A stretch of 7,209 nucleotides of DNA from Chitinophagaceae bacterium (GCA_025351145.1 JANXWM010000037.1:1-7209), one strand, 5' to 3'; positions 1-7,209 are shown, numbered from the stretch's first letter. Translations and numbers: made by a program. Notes: generated by a model from the letters alone, not told the origin.

Positions 1-3000
1 ATCGCTGGTTAATGGCCTCGGGCCAAAAGCCTCTGCATTATTATTGCTGTATAAATAACTTTCTGTTTGTTTTGAACGGTGTACTTCCTGCCTGGTTTCT
101 TCGATGGCTGCAGTGGTAGTTTTTATAAAGTTTTTATACTGTGCCGCAGTGAACAAACCTGTTCTTTCGGCAACATTATTATTATGTGTAAAACTGTAAG
201 TGCTTCTTTGCTGTTCGTGGTATCTTTCATTAACAAAAAAGTTATCATAACCCGGCATCATCTCAACACACAACACACTCAGCGTACTATCCAGGGGTAG
301 ACCATACAGTTCAAGCATATTCTCGACATCCGAATTAAGCCAGCCTGTAACGCCCTGTGGTGTTGCATCTGAGTTTGTGGAAGGATCATTAATGTATGCC
401 CCTGTTTTCGAATAAAAAGATGGAATGAACAATTGCTTATCTGCAAGCAATACATTTCTTTCATCACTGTCATCGGCCATGCGCACCTGCGCATAGAGCA
501 ACGCCCATATTTGTGTGCGTGGCGGATTGGCAGTTACATTGCGGCCATCAAAAACAGTTTGTGCAAAAGGTGCTGTTACAAGAATATCTTTTTCATTTCG
601 GTTAGCCACGCAATACAATTGCGGTGCAGGATGCTGTACACCTGTGTTGCGCAATTGCCTGCCATGGCGGGCCTGTGCGGTACACCAGGGAATTTTATGC
701 GCTACCCTGAACTCATATGTAAAGAAGCCAAACAATTCCAAAGAATCAACATGAATTCCTTTGGGTAAAGGCACTAAATAATGCACATTACTGTCATTTG
801 CGGGAATCATCTCCTGCATGGCGTGCAGGCCTGCTTTATCATCACTGCTTACGTAGCTAATGATACGTATGGGTTCGGGCTCAATGGGCAATGATGGTTC
901 CTGTGGTGCGATCATCATTTCAAACTCCCACTTTGATAATAAAGTATCAGGCGCATACGCAAGCATGCGCACATAATACGCGTCATTGGAATCGGCGGGC
1001 GGTTCTTCGAACTCTACCCATAAATATCTTTTACGTGTTTCTGTATTGGCATAATTTTCATCACGCACATATTTGCTGAAGGCCATACCGGCACTTACTA
1101 TTTTTGGCATTTGTTTCGGTGGTGTAGTAATGGGCAAGTGCAAGTAAAGGGCAATATCATCGTCATTTTGCGGCACAATCATTCCATCCTGCAAATAATT
1201 TACTGCAACACGGTAAGAGAGTAATAATTCATCAGGAAACTTTGTATCATCATCCTGTTTTGGTTCTGCCGCATCAATAAAACAGCAATAGGTTTGCGAA
1301 CGATCTGGTTCTAATAATGCCTGGATATTTATGGTGCGTTTTAATTCAAGGTCTCCTACCCTTTCTTCTGTAATGGCAGCCACAACCGCAGCATTAGTCA
1401 TGATGTCTGTCGTGCTGAATGAATTTAAAAATGCATCACGATCTGTAAAGCCCATGAGTTGCATTGCATCTCTTAAAAATATTCTGCGCCTGTATATTTC
1501 CATACTCACGATTTGTACCCCGTCCCATGTCCAGTCCCTATCAATTAATAAAGTAATCGGAACGATCCAGTGATTCAGCAGATCAGTTTTTGTAGCGAAT
1601 GTGATACTCGTATTATCCGGTGCTGCCGTATGTCTTATAAACCTGCTTGCACCAAACTGCCAGCGCTGACCTTGCTGGCCGAGTAAGGACATGCCCTTGC
1701 TATCAGAACCAATGGCACCTGACAAACGCTGAATAAGCGTTGGTATCCTGTCGTTTGTTGCAAGATTGGCAACGAGTAATTGGTTTATATCAGCAGTAAC
1801 AGTTAAAGCTTCTTCGGGTTGCAAATAAATACCACGGATTATCATTTGCTCACCGGTAGGCTTGAATAAATTCTTCTCTGATGTTGCAGCTTTTCTTGTA
1901 ACAAAAGAAGATGGCATGCCGCGTAATTCTGTTCTGCTACTGCCATCAGGGTTAATGCCGCCATAATAGCCCGTTCTTGTTACTGTAAGTGGCCGTACGG
2001 TAATTCTTATATCTCTTGCTGTAGGTAAAACCAGGTCAGTTCTGTCATCAATATTTGTTTTGCCTGAAGTATTCAAACCAAGATCAGGTAACTGTTGGCT
2101 GCCGACAAAACTTAATACCGATGCATCAATGAAAGTAAAAGGCACATGGAGCTGCCCGGCAAAATCTATTGGAAAATTTCTTGCTGTTGTGTACAGTAAT
2201 GCATAGTTATCTTTTGCATCTCTTTTACGAATGGTAGTATCCATAGCAAGTGCTTTTATCTCCACCAGCACTTCCATACGATTCACATCGGGATCGTATA
2301 AACCAATATCTCTTTTTTCCTGCTGAACTCCATTTACCACACTGTTTATAACTGTATTACCATCATCAATTAATTTTTGAACGGTATCATTGTAAGCGCC
2401 TGTAAATAGTATTGCGGGATAGCCCAGCAACGGTCGCTTAACACTTAATGTATTACCTGTAAAAGTATCAGTATCACTTACAGGAAGTGCTGTTACAAAA
2501 TTGAATGTCTGTGGAATAACATGCCTCACAAAATGACATAATGTAATGGGCGAAACTGAGTCATAGACAGGATCTTCATCTATTGTTGGCCCACCGCCTG
2601 TTGTATCTGCCATACGCACCCTGAACTCGTATTGATGCCCATATATCAAAGCAATTCTATCCAATCCAACTGCTTTATAAAAATCATTCTTTGTTGCTTT
2701 GAAAGGCTGTTCTCCCGGCGGGTCGTATTGATTCGAAGGACTGAGATGATTTTTATCAATTTTATCTTTTTGGTAAATCGCAATCGCATCCTCATCCTGT
2801 AATACAAGACTGCTTCCGATCCATTGTGAAAAATAAGATGGCAGCCAGAAACTTCCTGTTGTATCTGCATCCAATTGTGCAGGATAAACTTCAACACCCA
2901 TTTCAAGTTCTTCATTTTTATTACCAATTACCACCGCATCTAACTGCACCTGCTTATCATAACGAACCCTGCACAATGATATCCAGTCATTCAGGTTCAT

Positions 3001-4104
3001 TGGGTCATCGCTTTTTTCTCTTACATCAATGCGGTATTGAAATACACCCAATGGCGCATCAGCTCTTTTACCTGTTGAAGGGTCAGCACCCAATTGTCTT
3101 GCATGCCATGCAGCAAGTTGCTCATCATCCCAACCCATTCGTATGCCTATATCATTTGTTACGGGATGTTCATCATCCTGTTCTTCTTTTAATAAACTGT
3201 TGCTTACGGGCTGGTAACTGTGTACGATCTTACAAAAGCCGTCATCATATTCTGCTGCTTCAATAAACATTTCATCAAGTATAGAAGTAGAAGGTGCAAC
3301 AGGATAATCGGCCAATGGTGGATTATTATCAATCAATACAGGGAACTCAACAGCAGCAAAAAGATTTCTTTCTTTTGCAAGATCAAGTTTTGGTATGCGT
3401 GCAGCGTATCTCTTTACATAGGTTTGATCTCCGTTTGGTGACGGATCAAATGTTTGTCCATAATAACTACATTGAGGATGCAAGTCAACATATAACCATC
3501 CACCATTTTTATAAGTGTTATCTGCAAGCTTAATTTCTAATTCTTCATGTATAAAACCACATTTTTTTGCAAGCTCTTTATGACGCAGGCAAAAAGCAAA
3601 TACTTTGCCCCAGCTTGTATCATCTGTGTCCTGCACAAAAGTTGGATCGGGATCAGGATTCTTTTTTACTGCACAATGATATTCATCACCGGTAACACAA
3701 ATATTTTTATTGCGCGGCGAAGTGAAGTTGAAAGACTGCCGGTATGTTTGAGGCAAATATTTTTGCACTTGCTTTACATTGGCAGCAGAATTATCTGCAC
3801 GATTAACTTTTGTTATTTTAAAACGGCTTTGCAACGAAGTAAAAATATCAGTTGCTTCTACAGGCATCGTTACAGCAGGCAAATCATAAGGCGTAGCTGC
3901 AAGATCAAGCCTCGGATAATCATCCAAAGCATCTATCACCATTGCCTGCAAACGCAGGTTGCAATCAACCCATGCAGGCGATAATGCATTCACTTTATCA
4001 TCCATCAAAGGATTAAAATTTCTTACCACGATCAGCACGTTTATAAATAAACTTTTGCCTACGTGCTTTTGTGGAAATGCCATAATACTTAGTCTGGAAA
4101 TCAT
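1..4104 (-). CDS. Very large uncharacterised multidomain protein, N-terminal 1368 residues (3' end outside window)
   Basis: A single frame runs from ATG at 4104-4102 to the left edge with no stop. An in-frame TAA lies a few codons upstream of the ATG. A second in-frame ATG at 4083-4081 (MAFPQKHVGKSLF) is an equally good start. Neither has a Shine-Dalgarno sequence, as is common in Bacteroidota. The N-terminus has one short hydrophobic run (LFINVLIVV) but no signal peptide or lipobox, so the product is probably made as a cytosolic protein. Numbering from 4104, motif-dense blocks include SWGKVFAFCLR (164-174), GGWLYVDL (201-208), GIRMGWDDEQLAAW (321-334), PLGVFQYRIDVRE (351-363), WLPSYFSQWIGSSL (420-433), YGHQYEFRVRMAD followed by TGGGP (488-506), NHWIVPITLLIDRDWTWDG (844-862), RYLWVEFEEP (1026-1035), IPWCTAQARHG with GVQHPAPQL (1138-1163) and LPLDSTLSVLCVEMMPG (1269-1285). 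The YEFRVRMAD block resembles a fibronectin-III strand. I recognise no named family and no enzyme motif. The protein may be a structural or surface component partnering the upstream gene. Confidence 0.93.
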   Translation of the reverse strand, partial: MISRLSIMAFPQKHVGKSLFINVLIVVRNFNPLMDDKVNALSPAWVDCNLRLQAMVIDALDDYPRLDLAATPYDLPAVTMPVEATDIFTSLQSRFKITKVNRADNSAANVKQVQKYLPQTYRQSFNFTSPRNKNICVTGDEYHCAVKKNPDPDPTFVQDTDDTSWGKVFAFCLRHKELAKKCGFIHEELEIKLADNTYKNGGWLYVDLHPQCSYYGQTFDPSPNGDQTYVKRYAARIPKLDLAKERNLFAAVEFPVLIDNNPPLADYPVAPSTSILDEMFIEAAEYDDGFCKIVHSYQPVSNSLLKEEQDDEHPVTNDIGIRMGWDDEQLAAWHARQLGADPSTGKRADAPLGVFQYRIDVREKSDDPMNLNDWISLCRVRYDKQVQLDAVVIGNKNEELEMGVEVYPAQLDADTTGSFWLPSYFSQWIGSSLVLQDEDAIAIYQKDKIDKNHLSPSNQYDPPGEQPFKATKNDFYKAVGLDRIALIYGHQYEFRVRMADTTGGGPTIDEDPVYDSVSPITLCHFVRHVIPQTFNFVTALPVSDTDTFTGNTLSVKRPLLGYPAILFTGAYNDTVQKLIDDGNTVINSVVNGVQQEKRDIGLYDPDVNRMEVLVEIKALAMDTTIRKRDAKDNYALLYTTARNFPIDFAGQLHVPFTFIDASVLSFVGSQQLPDLGLNTSGKTNIDDRTDLVLPTARDIRITVRPLTVTRTGYYGGINPDGSSRTELRGMPSSFVTRKAATSEKNLFKPTGEQMIIRGIYLQPEEALTVTADINQLLVANLATNDRIPTLIQRLSGAIGSDSKGMSLLGQQGQRWQFGASRFIRHTAAPDNTSITFATKTDLLNHWIVPITLLIDRDWTWDGVQIVSMEIYRRRIFLRDAMQLMGFTDRDAFLNSFSTTDIMTNAAVVAAITEERVGDLELKRTINIQALLEPDRSQTYCCFIDAAEPKQDDDTKFPDELLLSYRVAVNYLQDGMIVPQNDDDIALYLHLPITTPPKQMPKIVSAGMAFSKYVRDENYANTETRKRYLWVEFEEPPADSNDAYYVRMLAYAPDTLLSKWEFEMMIAPQEPSLPIEPEPIRIISYVSSDDKAGLHAMQEMIPANDSNVHYLVPLPKGIHVDSLELFGFFTYEFRVAHKIPWCTAQARHGRQLRNTGVQHPAPQLYCVANRNEKDILVTAPFAQTVFDGRNVTANPPRTQIWALLYAQVRMADDSDERNVLLADKQLFIPSFYSKTGAYINDPSTNSDATPQGVTGWLNSDVENMLELYGLPLDSTLSVLCVEMMPGYDNFFVNERYHEQQRSTYSFTHNNNVAERTGLFTAAQYKNFIKTTTAAIEETRQEVHRSKQTESYLYSNNNAEAFGPRPLTSD

Positions 4105-4109
4105 GGTGC

Positions 4110-4125
4110 AACTATTTTAATAGTT
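4110..4125 (-). promoter_or_regulatory. Small hairpin just upstream of the downstream gene's first ATG
   Basis: AACTATT and AATAGTT form a 7-bp stem around two bases, ending 5 bases before the ATG at 4104. In mRNA it would cover the region normally contacted by the ribosome. If translation really begins at the second in-frame ATG (4083), the hairpin sits further upstream in the leader, which is one argument for the internal start. The stem is all A-T/U apart from one G-C pair, so it is weak. Its function is unproven. Confidence 0.35.
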
Positions 4126-4129
4126 AGTC

Positions 4130-4152
4130 AAAATATTTTCTTTTTATAAATT
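4130..4152. repeat. Left copy of A/T-rich direct repeat flanking the inverted repeat
   Basis: The 13 bases AAAATATTTTCTT at 4130-4142 recur exactly at 4387-4399. Both copies continue into ATAAATT (4146-4152 and 4401-4407), with a small length difference between them. This could be a decayed target-site duplication. The AAAATATTTT part is itself palindromic and uninformative about orientation, but the CTT and ATAAATT parts are in direct orientation. Confidence 0.55.
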
Positions 4153-4154
4153 CT

Positions 4155-4390
4155 TTTTTGAGCCGGGCTGAAGTTCTTTGTGGCATCGCCTGTTGCGTCG
4201 CACTCTTGTGCATTCGGAACCGTTGATCGTCATTGCGAGGAGGAATGAAGCAATCTCCTGTCCTGCGTTCTAACTACTCTGTGTTACGCCGTAAGATTGC
4301 TTCGTTCCTCGCAATGACGCACGATGTTATGCAGCACAAGTGTGCAACGCAAGGGACGTTCAATTCATATTCTTCAGTTGGGCTCAAAAA
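4155..4390. repeat. Nested imperfect inverted repeat filling the intergenic region (MITE- or REP-like)
   Basis: This element occupies most of the 313-base gap between the two genes. The outer ends read TTTTTGAGCC on the left (4155-4164) and its complement GGCTCAAAAA on the right (4381-4390). TGAAG at 4169-4173 pairs with CTTCA at 4372-4376. Further in, 4193-4211 pairs with 4334-4352 at 17 of 19 positions (TTGCGTYGCACWCTTGTGC). The middle is a stronger palindrome, listed separately. The remaining arm sequence is poorly matched. No ORF in it looks coding and no transposase is present, so a non-autonomous mobile or REP-type repeat is the best reading. A transcript could fold into a long hairpin, but no U-tract follows the stem on either strand, so it is not a standard intrinsic terminator. 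Copy number elsewhere in the genome cannot be judged from this window. Confidence 0.8.
4228..4319. repeat. Core palindrome of the CGTCATTGCGAGG type
   Basis: The left arm, 4228-4256 (CGTCATTGCGAGGAGGAATG and onward), is matched by the reverse complement of 4294-4319. The two arms agree except for a 3-base length difference and a few substitutions. The loop is about 37 bases. From memory, repeats beginning CGTCATTGCGAG recur between genes in many unrelated bacterial genomes, including Bacteroidota. The arms are much better conserved than the surrounding outer repeat, so the core may be younger or under stronger constraint. It is non-coding. Confidence 0.85.
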
Positions 4391-4407
4391 TATTTTCTTA
4401 ATAAATT
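4387..4407. repeat. Right copy of A/T-rich direct repeat flanking the inverted repeat
   Basis: This is the partner of the repeat at 4130-4152, with an identical 13-base block at 4387-4399 and a shared ATAAATT at 4401-4407. It overlaps the last few bases of the inverted-repeat element and lies 10 bases beyond the 3' end of the upstream gene. Low-complexity A/T sequence can produce such matches by chance, so a target-site duplication is only a possibility. Confidence 0.5.
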
Positions 4408-4409
4408 AT

Positions 4410-4421
4410 ATAAGCGCTTAT
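4410..4421. other. Perfect 12-base palindrome spanning the upstream gene's stop codon
   Basis: ATAAGCGCTTAT reads the same on both strands and includes the TAA stop of the upstream gene at 4418-4420. It could be a protein-binding site, or chance. It is too short and lacks the following T-run expected of an intrinsic terminator. Confidence 0.4.
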
Positions 4422-7209
4422 GCAATTTGTCTTGCTTCCTGCCATTGTTCTGTATCGTGAATATCTATCACAAACAAAATAGAAACATCTATGCTAAATG
4501 TTACCTGCGCAATGCAATCTGTTCTTCCTGACCCCAGCTCTTTATGTATTTTACCACTTGCTTCTATTTGAATGGTGATGGTTACAAGGCCACCGATTAA
4601 CTCAGCTCTTCCGCGGAATACAATGAATGCGCCAACTGTAATATCTTTTGTATCGAGCGATATTTCGATACCAACTCCGTAATACACACTTACATTGCCC
4701 ACCACAGGAATACCTACCATTAACTCAATACCAAAACCCATCTTCATGTAGAGACCGGGGCCTTTTACTGTATCGCCGGAAATGCGTAAGGTAACCTGCC
4801 CAACAGCGTACACCGTAGCAGCAGCAAGGCTTACACACATTACACTGAGCTTCGCACCAAATTCTATAAAGCCACCTGCACTCAATCCGGGCAAACCATC
4901 AGGCGGAATGGGTACAGCCAGATTGAAGTACACGCCTAACTTCATGCTTGCTTCCAAACGTAATGGCGTAGTGGGTCCGTCGAGATATGCAGGCGGAAAT
5001 TGTAAAACAGGAATTTCCTTATCGGCCTGGAATTTATATTCCCAATTGTTGGGGCTATTGCTCATTGCGATCTGCAAACCTTTCTTAACAAGGCTGGCAT
5101 AATCGTTTGAAGTACCAATGGCTTCAAGCACTTCAAGAATTTCTATAATTGGTTTAAGATCTTTTCCAGGAATTAATTTAGGGCCTTTAAATTCCGGTGC
5201 CTGCCCTTTTTGTGTATCGAATTTCCCACCGATCATGAACAACCTCTTCATGTCAACAAGATCAACCACCATGGTGATGTCATTCATCTTGTTTACCCAG
5301 TTATTTACCTGGCTGTTCAAATCAACATTAAGCGAACCTGCACCCAGGTTATTGCCATCTTTATCAGACTTTAAATATTCTACATAAACTTTTAGTATTC
5401 CCGGTTTATCAATGAAAGTAAAGGACGCATTGTTATCGAAATTCTGTTCTAAAGATTTAAGCACATTGGTGGCTGCTTTATCAACCATCTGGTAACCTTG
5501 CTCAATAATTTTAGTAGCGCAACCTTTTGCATCGAGATCTATTGTTTGAAGGTTATCAAGATTAGGGAATACACCTTTACTGTTCAGCAAACGGTAAGCA
5601 TCGCCAAGATCAGGCATGGTACTGTGCAAAAGGTTTTCAGCAACATTGAAATAAGGATTTCGGTATAAGATTTTTTGTGTGTCTGTGTTTTGCAAAAAGC
5701 CATATTGGGTAAGCCTGTCTGTAGGTGTTTTAAATAACTCAGATGGAACCGTTATTTCTTTTGCATGAGGTGGTGTATAACTGCCGAGTGCACCATTGCG
5801 TATCAATGAAACTGTGGTGTCTGTAATAGGATGCACTTCTTTGGAAGTTTTATCATGCGATACCAAACTCCAGCTTCCATCTTTTGGTAAAACAGGCATG
5901 CCCGCAGCAGCGCTTACAAAAACGATCTTATTAGTTTCATCAACACTGCTTTTAACTTCTACCCTGCTAACCCTCATCTTTTGGCCGCTGCCATTAATGT
6001 TTAATGTAGTATCCACAGGGCCGCCCAAACCATTTTGCAAGTTAATTACAGCCGCAAAATCTTCGGGTGAAATGATCACACCCTTTGGTGCCTTCTGAAG
6101 ATAACCAAGCATTTTCTTTGAAGCTACATACGTACCCTGGGGCACACCCTTTACATCAGGAGGAGTTCCATCAACATCATGAATAAAAACATCTGCATCA
6201 AAATAAACAGGGATCAATTCCAATTCAAGATTTACACCTGCTCCTACAGGTTGTGCTGTACCATCATTGTCATTAACGTATACACCATAATCTTTAAACC
6301 ATGTTCTTTTATAAGGTGCCAGATTATTCTCTACAATATTGCGTACATTATATACTCCTCTTACTACTCCTGGATGAAAAACATAATTAACAGTTGGTTC
6401 ATCCCTGGTTCTGAAATCGTATACACCATCACTATCTGCACGCCAGCCACTGTCAACACGGTATTCAAAACCAGTACTGCTGCGGTAAAGTGTGATGGTT
6501 CTTACAACCCTGATGGCCCACGGATAAATAATACTGCGCACCTGAATAATTTCTTTAGCAACACGGCCTTTCCATACATCAAAAATAGATTGCGAAACCT
6601 GTGCTATTTCGGCATTATTATTCAGCCAGTGACTAAATATCTGTGCGCCATAACCCGTAAAATCATAACGCTCAACAGGTACACCTCTTGCGATAATACC
6701 ATGGTTGCCAAATTCATCATTAAAGATGTCTGTAACTGTTTCTCCAAGTATACTCCATGTGCCGGGTACAAGCAGGTTTTTTACATTGAAGTATTGTGTT
6801 GTGTTGCCTTCGAATACTTTATTGTTTTCGCCGGGATTAGCACCTGCTTTTGTCACGATCTGCAAACCTGCATTAACGCCATCTTTGAAAGCTGCTTTTA
6901 TCAATTCTATTTTGGCACCATCATTATTTGGTTGTGGAAAATAATGATTGGTTTGATTATAGCGCCCTAATGATACCATACCATTAGGCAGTGTAAACAA
7001 ACTCCAGCTTTTAAAATTGGTATCATTGGCATAATTGTTTATTACTGTATTGGTAAGTGGTATCGGTGCAAGTGTTACAGCGTCTAATCCTGTATTACCA
7101 ATGATAGCAGGTATGCCATCAGTATCATATTTTAAAATACCAAATGCCGGATCTTTAGCTGTATTGAATGGAAAGGTTAAATTAAATACAGGCTCCCAGC
7201 TTATTTGAG
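4418..7209 (-). CDS. Very large uncharacterised protein, C-terminal 929 residues (5' end outside window)
   Basis: The frame is open from the right edge to TAA at 4418-4420. It has no stop before 7209 and no convincing start inside: the codon at 7000-6998 is TTG in mid-frame, and 69 codons precede it. The true start is therefore beyond the window. I do not recognise a named family. Numbering from the first complete codon (7207): residues 183-194 read FTGYGAQIFSHW. Residues about 219-265 form a dense block with QVRSIIYPW, RVVRTITLYR and DSGW, which looks like a conserved core. Residues about 270-750 are mixed alpha/beta with many Asn, Asp and Lys. Residues about 751-916 alternate hydrophobic and Gly-rich segments (for example KLGVYFNL, KMGFGIELMVGI, VYYGVGIEISL), suggesting a continuous beta-sheet or barrel-like fold. 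Residues 787-807 are the most hydrophobic stretch. The protein ends in TEQWQEARQIA. No catalytic motif was seen. It lies 313 bases upstream of a second giant gene on the same strand, so joint function is likely but unproven. The reading frame is certain; the function is unknown. Confidence 0.93.
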   Translation of the reverse strand, partial: QISWEPVFNLTFPFNTAKDPAFGILKYDTDGIPAIIGNTGLDAVTLAPIPLTNTVINNYANDTNFKSWSLFTLPNGMVSLGRYNQTNHYFPQPNNDGAKIELIKAAFKDGVNAGLQIVTKAGANPGENNKVFEGNTTQYFNVKNLLVPGTWSILGETVTDIFNDEFGNHGIIARGVPVERYDFTGYGAQIFSHWLNNNAEIAQVSQSIFDVWKGRVAKEIIQVRSIIYPWAIRVVRTITLYRSSTGFEYRVDSGWRADSDGVYDFRTRDEPTVNYVFHPGVVRGVYNVRNIVENNLAPYKRTWFKDYGVYVNDNDGTAQPVGAGVNLELELIPVYFDADVFIHDVDGTPPDVKGVPQGTYVASKKMLGYLQKAPKGVIISPEDFAAVINLQNGLGGPVDTTLNINGSGQKMRVSRVEVKSSVDETNKIVFVSAAAGMPVLPKDGSWSLVSHDKTSKEVHPITDTTVSLIRNGALGSYTPPHAKEITVPSELFKTPTDRLTQYGFLQNTDTQKILYRNPYFNVAENLLHSTMPDLGDAYRLLNSKGVFPNLDNLQTIDLDAKGCATKIIEQGYQMVDKAATNVLKSLEQNFDNNASFTFIDKPGILKVYVEYLKSDKDGNNLGAGSLNVDLNSQVNNWVNKMNDITMVVDLVDMKRLFMIGGKFDTQKGQAPEFKGPKLIPGKDLKPIIEILEVLEAIGTSNDYASLVKKGLQIAMSNSPNNWEYKFQADKEIPVLQFPPAYLDGPTTPLRLEASMKLGVYFNLAVPIPPDGLPGLSAGGFIEFGAKLSVMCVSLAAATVYAVGQVTLRISGDTVKGPGLYMKMGFGIELMVGIPVVGNVSVYYGVGIEISLDTKDITVGAFIVFRGRAELIGGLVTITIQIEASGKIHKELGSGRTDCIAQVTFSIDVSILFVIDIHDTEQWQEARQIA

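Noticed and set aside
2646..2927. 93-codon minus-strand frame, and a similar one at 279-494
   Set aside because: Both are out-of-frame shadows inside the long minus-strand coding frame, which is uninterrupted through these positions.
2826..3984. Several 70-146 codon plus-strand open frames
   Set aside because: All are antisense to the continuous minus-strand frame from 4104 to 1, overlap one another, and show skewed His/Cys/Leu composition.
4155..4390. The palindromic element as an intrinsic terminator
   Set aside because: Stems are present, but neither strand has a T-run directly after a G+C-rich stem. The flanks read as A-runs on the exit side.
4155..4390. CRISPR array or tRNA-like structure in the intergenic region
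   Set aside because: There are no regularly spaced direct repeats with unique spacers, and no cloverleaf or T-loop signature. The structure is a simple nested inverted repeat.
4385..4392. TATTTTTG on the minus strand, matching the Bacteroidota -7 pattern TAnnTTTG
   Set aside because: No TTTG-like -33 element lies at a suitable distance upstream, and the match falls in A/T-rich sequence where chance hits are common.
4233..4531. Two small plus-strand frames over the intergenic region
   Set aside because: They run through the palindromic repeat and into the antisense of the upstream gene's 3' end. The repeat explains their sequence.
6179..6970. 263-codon open frame on the plus strand
   Set aside because: It lies wholly antisense to the large minus-strand gene. 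Its translation is dominated by Ile, Cys, Asn and Tyr with no motif, as expected when an A/T-ending codon set is read backwards.
6998..7000. TTG at 7000-6998 as the start of the upstream gene
   Set aside because: The same frame is open for 69 further codons to the window edge with matching composition, so this is an internal Leu codon.

Overview
The window looks like Bacteroidota DNA, most likely from a Chitinophagaceae-type organism. This rests on moderate A+T content, long ORFs rich in Asn, Asp, Thr and Lys codons ending in A or T, no clear Shine-Dalgarno sequence before the one visible start, and an intergenic palindromic repeat of the CGTCATTGCGAGG type. The genus is a guess, because no ribosomal, housekeeping or tRNA gene is present.

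Both genes lie on the minus strand and both are cut by a window edge. The upstream gene enters at the right edge (7209) and ends with TAA at 4418-4420. Its last 929 residues are visible and its start is outside. A 313-base intergenic stretch (4105-4417) follows, filled almost entirely by a nested imperfect inverted repeat (4155-4390) flanked by A/T-rich direct repeats. The second gene starts at 4104 (or at the in-frame ATG at 4083) and stays open through 1368 codons to the left edge, so its C-terminus is missing. There is no gene on the plus strand: the plus-strand ORFs are antisense shadows of these two genes or lie within the repeat.

Neither protein can be given a named function from sequence alone. 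Both are very large, apparently soluble and rich in predicted beta structure, with clustered Trp/Gly/Pro/Asp motifs that look conserved. The upstream protein ends in about 165 residues of alternating hydrophobic and glycine-rich strands. The downstream protein carries a fibronectin-III-like motif and a string of Trp-centred blocks. No catalytic signature, lipobox, obvious signal peptide or classical repeat toxin motif was seen. Their tandem arrangement, similar size class and similar style suggest that they work together as parts of one large assembly. This is inference, and the pair is the best candidate here for an undescribed system.
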